The notes under the pieces: generated by a model
Databases searched by the model: none
Told to the model about the DNA's origin: nothing
Seen by the model: the letters and a program-made list of their open reading frames with translations, nothing else
Part shown: positions 52,611 to 57,053 of the stretch, piece by piece
Position numbering within the stretch: the first letter of the stretch is position 1
How the letters are laid out: each line of letters starts with the position of its first letter
From: Bacteroidales bacterium
GTDB lineage: Bacteria; Bacteroidota; Bacteroidia; Bacteroidales; UBA3663
Reading direction: 5' to 3'
Assembly (NCBI GenBank): GCA_017561935.1
Contig: JAFZBE010000053.1
Location: 1 to 57,053 of the forward strand
DNA: 57,053 bases
Position numbers and translations under genes: made by a program

Positions 52611-53600
52611 ATGAAACGAATACTTATACTGCCCTTGACCATCGCTCTGCTTTCCTCATGCGAAAGAGAGGTGGGCGTGCTGAACGAACAGGAGGAGCCC
52701 AGATTGGTCGTGAATGCCATAATCACTGCGAGTGCAGATTCCCAGCAGGTAATTTTACATACAACGGGTCTTGTACATGCAGAATTAGCAGCAGGTGCGG
52801 ATGTAAGCATTCTGCGAAACGGTGTGGTCGCATATTTGGGTGCTACCGATGAACGCGGTTCATTGGTGTTTTCTGCAAAAGACTTCGAATCTATGGATGA
52901 GATAGCCATCGAAGCACGACATGGACAACTCCATGCCAATGCACAAGTCATAATTCCCGAACCGATTATTATTACGGGTATTGACACCATGACTGTGAGA
53001 GTCAGACGCAGTTCCCACAACACGAATCTTGAACGCCACACGCGCTATCTTGTTCATCTGCGACAGCCTGAAGGGCTTGATACCAAACAAACACACTATT
53101 ATCGTGTCGAGGTTTACAAGGATATTTTGTCTTTCAAAAAGGAATCGGACCAATCCTCGGCAGAAGAACAATCTATTATCGTAGATGCAGATCATGACAA
53201 GTTCTCGTACTCTTCCGATCCGGCACTGAGCGAATCAGAGAATGACTCGCAAGAGGACCTCCCTATAGAATTCGATTGGCTTGCAGGAGTGGAGAACAAG
53301 TATCATGTCTTCCGTGATGCCTATTTCATAGATGGCGAATATGACCTACGGCTCGACTTGCCTTATCCCTATAATGCTTCTTCAAGGGACTGGTCCCAGC
53401 ATGTGATTATCCGTATCTATTCCATCTCCGAAACCGAGTACTATTATCTCCAATCGCTCGCCGTCTATACCACGCTTGACAAAGGCACAATCTTCGATAC
53501 TGAACCCGGAATAACAACTAACGTCGAAGGTGGTGCAGGCATATTCTGCGTGGAGTCAGTGACAGTTATAAGTTTTGAGGAGGATCATTTTTCCAATTAG
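52611..53600 (+). CDS. DUF4249 domain-containing lipoprotein
   Basis: The 329 residues have a lipobox (LLSSC, about 13-17) and then the DUF4249 pattern. This includes EPRLVVNAIITASADSQQV near the start, the Ig-like middle, and the ending ITTNVEGGAGIFCVESV. The protein is thought to sit on the outer membrane with its TonB receptor. It begins 1 nt after the receptor stop. Its stop is followed in the same frame by the regulator remnant. An acidic, serine-rich loop (about 180-215) is an unremarkable variation. Confidence 0.85.
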   Translation: MKRILILPLTIALLSSCEREVGVLNEQEEPRLVVNAIITASADSQQVILHTTGLVHAELAAGADVSILRNGVVAYLGATDERGSLVFSAKDFESMDEIAIEARHGQLHANAQVIIPEPIIITGIDTMTVRVRRSSHNTNLERHTRYLVHLRQPEGLDTKQTHYYRVEVYKDILSFKKESDQSSAEEQSIIVDADHDKFSYSSDPALSESENDSQEDLPIEFDWLAGVENKYHVFRDAYFIDGEYDLRLDLPYPYNASSRDWSQHVIIRIYSISETEYYYLQSLAVYTTLDKGTIFDTEPGITTNVEGGAGIFCVESVTVISFEEDHFSN

Positions 53601-53639
53601 ATTTCTCAAAGCAAAGAATCCTTCACCGAACAACTGCTC

Positions 53640-53756
53640 ATTGCAATCAATTGCTCCACTGTGGCTGTCTATTCGGCCCGTTCGCGCCTTTTCCAAAAAG
53701 TCTTCAAAGGCGAGTCTGAATTCAAGGACTGGCCAGACTTCATCAATTCCATTTGA
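53640..53756 (+). pseudogene. 3' remnant of a second TPR/LuxR-like regulator
   Basis: Thirty-eight codons (IAINCSTVAVYSARSRLF, then QKVFKGESEFKDW, ending NSI and TGA) match the C terminus of the regulator at 48203-49861 with scattered substitutions. There is no start and no upstream domain. The frame is open back to the DUF4249 stop at 53598. It is not expected to be translated on its own. It marks one end of a past duplication or deletion. Confidence 0.88.
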
Positions 53757-53782
53757 TAATCAGCATTCTGTACGATTTTACA

Positions 53783-53838
53783 CCTATGCTAAAATTGTCA
53801 TGCAGCCATTTGCATAATTTTTGCATAGGATTTTTTTT
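53783..53838 (+). terminator. Terminator copy downstream of the regulator remnant
   Basis: This is the same stem as 49888-49934 with one mismatch (CCTATGCTAAAATT against AATTTTTGCATAGG), followed by eight T after one A. It would end transcription of the receptor/DUF4249 pair. Confidence 0.8.
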
Positions 53839-54031
53839 GTTTTCTTCATCCTTTTTTCAGATCTTTGCGCACGAAATGCCAATTTCCAAGTCAACAATTT
53901 CGCCGATGTCAGCCCTTTCATTCTCACTACTGCCGACAAAGCCTATCGATGGAAATATCCCCGTTGGATAATCGATTTCACAAGTCAATTTCTATTGCTA
54001 ATACGAGAAAAAGCGAAAAAAGTCAGCCAGT

Positions 54032-54065
54032 TTTGATTGTCGAAACAAAAAATGCTTTATATTTG
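54032..54065 (+). promoter_or_regulatory. Possible promoter of the orphan RHS fragment
   Basis: TTTG (54032-54035), 22 bases, then TATATTTG (54058-54065) fit the consensus with a slightly long spacer. The ATG at 54077 leaves a leader of only a few bases; the next in-frame ATG is at 54167. It suggests the truncated RHS gene may still be expressed. Confidence 0.45.
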
Positions 54066-54076
54066 CATCGAAAAAT

Positions 54077-55186
54077 ATGGGCAGAACAACACAAGAGAAC
54101 CGTAAAACAACATCATTTGTCAAAACAGGCCATCCCCATGTGACATGGCTTTGCGAAGCTGTGGTAATGGCTATCAAATCAGATGGCCAGCCTTCGATGT
54201 ACTTGTTCGATGGTGGCTTCGCCACATTCAACACCAATGGTGCAGTCAACGGATGGCACTACTACATCCAAGATTATATGGGAAACAACCGAATGGTAGT
54301 TAATAAGAACGGAACCGTAGAGCAGGTAACGCATTACTATCCCTACGGTGGCGTGATAGGAGACATAAGCACCAATGAAAACGTGCAGAAGTACAAGTTT
54401 GAAGGGAAGGAATTGGACCGCACCTTCGGGCTGGACAATTATGACATCCAAGCACGCCAGTATTTTGCCATGGCTCCGTCGTGGGATAGGATTGACCCGT
54501 TTGCTGAAAAGTACTATGGGATTAATCCATACGTATATTGCGGGGGAGATCCTGTGAATGAAATAGATAATAATGGACTCGATTGGTATAAAAATGATAT
54601 TTCTGGTGATTATGCTTGGTTCACTGAAAAAAAGGATAGAAAAGGATATACTTATTTGGGAGCAAAAGGTAAGCTTTTAGGGAAACTTGAAGCAAACATT
54701 GATGGTATTTTGAAAGATATATATAAAAAAGAAGGTGGACTCTATGAAGATAAAACAATAGTTGGGGTAAACGACTCAGAAGACCCAAGTATTGCAGTAG
54801 CTTTTGTTGATTTTATGCTGGGGATTGGCCCGGAAATTACTATTTATACGAATCAAGAGAGCTCCGTTATAAAAGACTTAAAGGAAGAAGACAGAGTAAA
54901 ACAAACACAAAAAGAATCTGTCGAAGAACAAAAAACAATTACAGAACGTTCAGACCAATGGATGCCATGGAATCATATCTATCCCGGCTTATGCAGGCCG
55001 ATAATGAATTATATAGGCACATATTATGCTACCTCAATATACGATAATAACGCGAAAACCACAGTAGCTAATATTGTATCAGATCGTAAAAGTGCATATT
55101 CTTTATTCTTCCATGCTTTATCTGATCATGATAGAAAGGCCAATAGAAACTTTGGCAATACTTACCAGTTTTATATTCTCAAGTAA
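54077..55186 (+). CDS. Orphan RHS-repeat C-terminal fragment with variable toxin-like tip
   Basis: Of the 369 residues, about 43-167 are RHS repeat and core (YYIQDYMGNNRMVVNKNG, THYYPYGGVIGD, LDNYDIQARQYFAM, DRIDPFAEKYYGINPYVYC), ending at the usual NEIDNNGLDW junction. Residues 168-369 are a unique tip with no domain I recognise, rich in charged residues. Full RHS proteins are several times longer and carry a signal and cage domain, which are missing here. The tip half is AT-richer than the core, as is usual for exchanged toxin ends. The next gene is a likely immunity partner. It may be a displaced toxin cassette used by recombination with an intact RHS gene elsewhere. Confidence 0.85.
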   Translation: MGRTTQENRKTTSFVKTGHPHVTWLCEAVVMAIKSDGQPSMYLFDGGFATFNTNGAVNGWHYYIQDYMGNNRMVVNKNGTVEQVTHYYPYGGVIGDISTNENVQKYKFEGKELDRTFGLDNYDIQARQYFAMAPSWDRIDPFAEKYYGINPYVYCGGDPVNEIDNNGLDWYKNDISGDYAWFTEKKDRKGYTYLGAKGKLLGKLEANIDGILKDIYKKEGGLYEDKTIVGVNDSEDPSIAVAFVDFMLGIGPEITIYTNQESSVIKDLKEEDRVKQTQKESVEEQKTITERSDQWMPWNHIYPGLCRPIMNYIGTYYATSIYDNNAKTTVANIVSDRKSAYSLFFHALSDHDRKANRNFGNTYQFYILK

Positions 55187-55196
55187 ACATAAAGTT

Positions 55197-55637
55197 ATGA
55201 AAAAAAAATTAATGATCACTGTCTTATGTTTGTGTGCGTTCATTCTTTGGCTTTTTTATATAGATAGTGAGAGAGAACAACTTGAAGGCTCTCCATTCTG
55301 CATTTATTATTATAATTCTACAACATATTTGTATTTCAGAGTTCCAGAGAATGACGGCGGGATGACTTTAGTAATAAATGACTATGGCATTCAGGAAATC
55401 TGCTGGACTGATAGTTGTGCTTGTGTCTCTTTTAATAAAGACACGGCTTTTAATTCGCATTATTATATCGTTTCAGTTATAAAGAATGAACGAATGCCAG
55501 GTGGAATTTATTTTTCCCCTGAAGGACCATTTCAAGAAAATGAATTCAAAGAGCTGATAGAAACGAAAGGATTGGATCTTACAAAGATGAAATACAAACA
55601 ACCTAAACCAAGAAAACCTCTGATCAATTGGCCATAG
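55197..55637 (+). CDS. Putative immunity protein for the RHS tip, membrane-anchored
   Basis: The 146 residues start 10 nt after the RHS stop. The frame is open earlier, but MKKKLMITVLCLCAFILWLF is clearly the natural N terminus, a hydrophobic anchor or signal. The rest is a small beta-rich domain with no family I know (YYYNSTTYLYFRVPE, then MPGGIYFSPEGPF). A small protein directly behind an RHS tip is the classic position for immunity. An envelope location would suit a toxin acting in the periplasm or membrane. This is inference from position. Confidence 0.65.
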   Translation: MKKKLMITVLCLCAFILWLFYIDSEREQLEGSPFCIYYYNSTTYLYFRVPENDGGMTLVINDYGIQEICWTDSCACVSFNKDTAFNSHYYIVSVIKNERMPGGIYFSPEGPFQENEFKELIETKGLDLTKMKYKQPKPRKPLINWP

Positions 55638-55732
55638 CTGAAGAGCCGAACTGACTTTTTCTGATTTACCTTGTCTTTCCTTCTCCTGAATCATAGAAGA
55701 ATCAGCCCTTTCTCACTAAAACCATTAAACCG

Positions 55733-55774
55733 AAGGCGCGGCACACACGATGCCGCGCCTTTGATGTCTTTTTT
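55733..55774 (+). terminator. Rho-independent terminator after the RHS/immunity pair
   Basis: An 11-bp GC-rich stem AAGGCGCGGCA (55733-55743 with 55751-55761) has a CACACGA loop, then a T-rich run to 55774. Confidence 0.9.
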
Positions 55775-55810
55775 ACCAATAATGCTTCATTAGGAGTAGA
55801 ATGTTCTAAG

Positions 55811-55976
55811 TGTACACAAGTAGTGCAGTATTGTCGTATGTATGGTATCAAGTGTACGCAAGTAGTACCATATTGCAGGAACCATTGTACTATCTGTACG
55901 CAAGTAATGCAATCTTGCGGCAAGATGGTACTATCTGACTGAAAGTAGTACCATTATGATAAAATTTGGCTTTTGA
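55811..55976. repeat. Degenerate 42-bp tandem repeat, four units
   Basis: Units start at 55811, 55853, 55895 and 55936, so the period is 42, 42 and 41. Each begins TGTACGCAAGTAGTACCAT or a variant (TGTACACAAGTAGTGCAGT, TGTACGCAAGTAATGCAAT, TGACTGAAAGTAGTACCAT). The last unit fades. Inside is an inverted repeat ATGGTACTA/TAGTACCAT. No gene is seen in 55775-56071. Confidence 0.85.
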
Positions 55977-56071
55977 CCGTCGAGAAAGCGTTTTTTTCAA
56001 AAGAATATGCGTAGAAAGAATCAAAAGAATGGAAACAATGGGCTAACAAATGTGTTTCTAATCGATGTTGG

Positions 56072-56884
56072 TTATGGGTTCACAAATTTAACAATGCAAT
56101 CAATACATATGGCATGAGAACTTATAACATCAATAAACACATTGGCCGGATGCATATCCTCTAGTACAAGACGTTCGGATATATAGTTTACACCATTTCC
56201 TGACCAGTTGTCGCGAAAGCCCTTAGCCATAACAAGTTCATCTATCTCATTTTTCGTTGCTAATCGAAGGCAACGCACGTATGGTTGAGTAAGAACTATG
56301 CGCATAAGCCCATCACTATCGCGTGTAAAAGCAATAACATGCATGGCTGTCTCGGGAAATAGGTAATTGTGAAGCACAATTGCATCAAGCGCTTTTTGGG
56401 TAGTAGAATAAATCGATACTCGTTCTTTTACTACCGATGTGTCACCTTCCCGATAATAAACTTTGGATTCGGCACCTTGCGCTATCTTTGGCCCGAATCG
56501 ATTTGATAGAATTTGCTCTGAGTTGTCAATCCAAAGACGAGCGTTCTTTGCCCATTTTTCAATGAGTTGTTCTTGATGTCGGTCTATTTGCCAATTTGTT
56601 GGGCAGCCTCCTTGGCTCTTTCCAGCATTATAACTTGCTTCAAGGCTTGTTCTCGCGTAGCTTGCGACGATGGACGCCCCGATGAGAGGCGCACCTGCCG
56701 AGCAGAGTCCTGCATGCTCTGGAATAGTGAATCGAGAAATGTTTGTTCTTCCATTTTCTATATTGTTTACGAGTTCGTTAATCAGCTGAAGAGTACTCTC
56801 ATCAAAACCATAATGGTCTATGGCTTCAAATATTGTCATTATTTCATCCATACAAACTCCTCCACTAGTTTTTCGTTTCTGCAA
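56072..56884 (-). CDS. Orphan kinase-like protein (polyvalent-protein kinase type)
   Basis: The C-terminal half of these 270 residues resembles the kinase domain found in phage and mobile-element polyvalent proteins. It has IAQGAESKVYYREGDTSVVK (about 133-152, with the glycine-loop and lysine equivalents), LHNYLFPETAMHVIAF (170s-180s) and LTQPYVRC. Then come LEDMHPANVFID (near 245) and CIDCIVKF, which fit the catalytic and metal-binding loops. The first 125 residues are unassigned and hold a small glycine/alanine stretch. The start could be 56884 or the ATG at 56851. No canonical promoter is visible before the hairpin element at 56965. It stands alone, AT-rich, and may be left from an integrated element. 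Confidence 0.55.
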   Translation of the reverse strand: MQKRKTSGGVCMDEIMTIFEAIDHYGFDESTLQLINELVNNIENGRTNISRFTIPEHAGLCSAGAPLIGASIVASYARTSLEASYNAGKSQGGCPTNWQIDRHQEQLIEKWAKNARLWIDNSEQILSNRFGPKIAQGAESKVYYREGDTSVVKERVSIYSTTQKALDAIVLHNYLFPETAMHVIAFTRDSDGLMRIVLTQPYVRCLRLATKNEIDELVMAKGFRDNWSGNGVNYISERLVLEDMHPANVFIDVISSHAICIDCIVKFVNP

Positions 56885-56964
56885 TTTTGCTATAATAGCA
56901 TAATTGTTTTTCGCTTCTATATAACAAGTACGAGTGAAGTCACTTCTATAAGTCTTCTATTCTT

Positions 56965-57053
56965 GTGAAAATGGCAGCGGCACAGGCATCAATAGCCGTG
57001 CCATGCTGCCGGAAAATTGTGACCTCCAATAGGTCACATAAAATTGCTGACGC
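56965..57053. repeat. Second copy of the multi-hairpin element (left half, cut by window end)
   Basis: It begins GTGAAAATGG and has hairpin 1 (56979-57002, stem GGCAC/GTGCC plus GGC/GCC), CCGGAAAATTGT, hairpin 2 (57019-57037, GTGACCT/AGGTCAC, loop CCAAT) and ACATAAAATTGCTGACGC. It has the same plan as 47759-47845, with a different but fully paired stem in hairpin 1. As there, it lies just upstream of a leftward gene. Confidence 0.9.

Larger units (their letters stand above)
53640..53919 (+). repeat. 280-bp direct repeat, right copy
   Basis: It is colinear with 49745-50024. It includes the regulator remnant, the terminator, and the shared segment with GATCTTTGCGCACGA. Substitutions fall throughout, more between than within the hairpin arms. 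Past 53919 it enters unrelated sequence (53920-54031), where I see no gene. Confidence 0.92.

Noticed and set aside
53821..54036. 71-codon open frame between the direct repeat and the RHS fragment
   Set aside because: It begins inside the terminator, spans the repeat edge, and matches no family; the left repeat copy does not keep this frame.

Overview
The window looks like a chromosomal segment of a Bacteroidales bacterium, most likely Prevotella or a close relative. The signs are SusC/SusD pairs, lipoproteins with LxxC lipoboxes, C-terminal domains resembling type IX secretion (T9SS) sorting signals, DUF families found mainly in Bacteroidetes (DUF3316, DUF4249, DUF4369, DUF5687), and many promoters of the Bacteroidetes form TTTG-N19..22-TAnnTTTG. 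Family names were assigned by reading motifs, without a database search.

Left end (1-5919), AT-richer and accessory in character: a 41-bp tandem repeat, a PAS/LuxR-type regulator on the minus strand, then two plus-strand transcription units. The first encodes a glycine-zipper lipoprotein, a DUF5687-like permease and an ABC ATPase. The second encodes a GNAT-fold protein resembling acyl-homoserine-lactone/N-acyl-amino-acid synthases and a ThiF/E1-like adenylating enzyme. Both units start with the same promoter module, an inverted repeat about 20 bp upstream of a -7 box, so they are probably one regulon. This is the best candidate in the window for an undescribed small-molecule or signalling system.

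Core block (6009-22009): tRNA-Leu(TAG); a minus-strand operon (outer-membrane barrel, parC, DUF3316 protein, S41 lipoprotein peptidase); and, divergently, a tight plus-strand operon (S41 processing peptidase, aminopeptidase C, serine acetyltransferase, THUMP RNA methyltransferase, DPP IV-type peptidase, purD, a polytopic membrane protein). Region 22087-30855 holds three large secreted proteins with T9SS-like C termini. It is followed by a DMT transporter and a DUF1846 protein.

Glycan locus (33669-46972): an AraC regulator, a sialate-esterase-like acetylesterase, a GH5 mannanase-like lipoprotein, a CE7 acetylesterase, a chorismatase/Rid-like protein, SusC, SusD and a surface glycan-binding-like lipoprotein with an internal duplication. 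Together they suggest uptake and breakdown of an acetylated beta-mannan.

Right end (46991-57053), accessory again: a DUF4369 lipoprotein whose leader contains a 268-bp palindromic element built of hairpins; a TPR/transmembrane regulator; and a TonB receptor/DUF4249 pair bracketed by 280-bp direct repeats, the right one holding a regulator remnant. Then come an orphan RHS toxin tip with a putative immunity gene, a 42-bp degenerate tandem repeat, an orphan kinase-like gene, and a second copy of the hairpin element running off the window.

Short 7- and 9-bp minisatellites are scattered between and within genes. Several are translated in frame, one lies in a 5' leader, and two lie at start codons.
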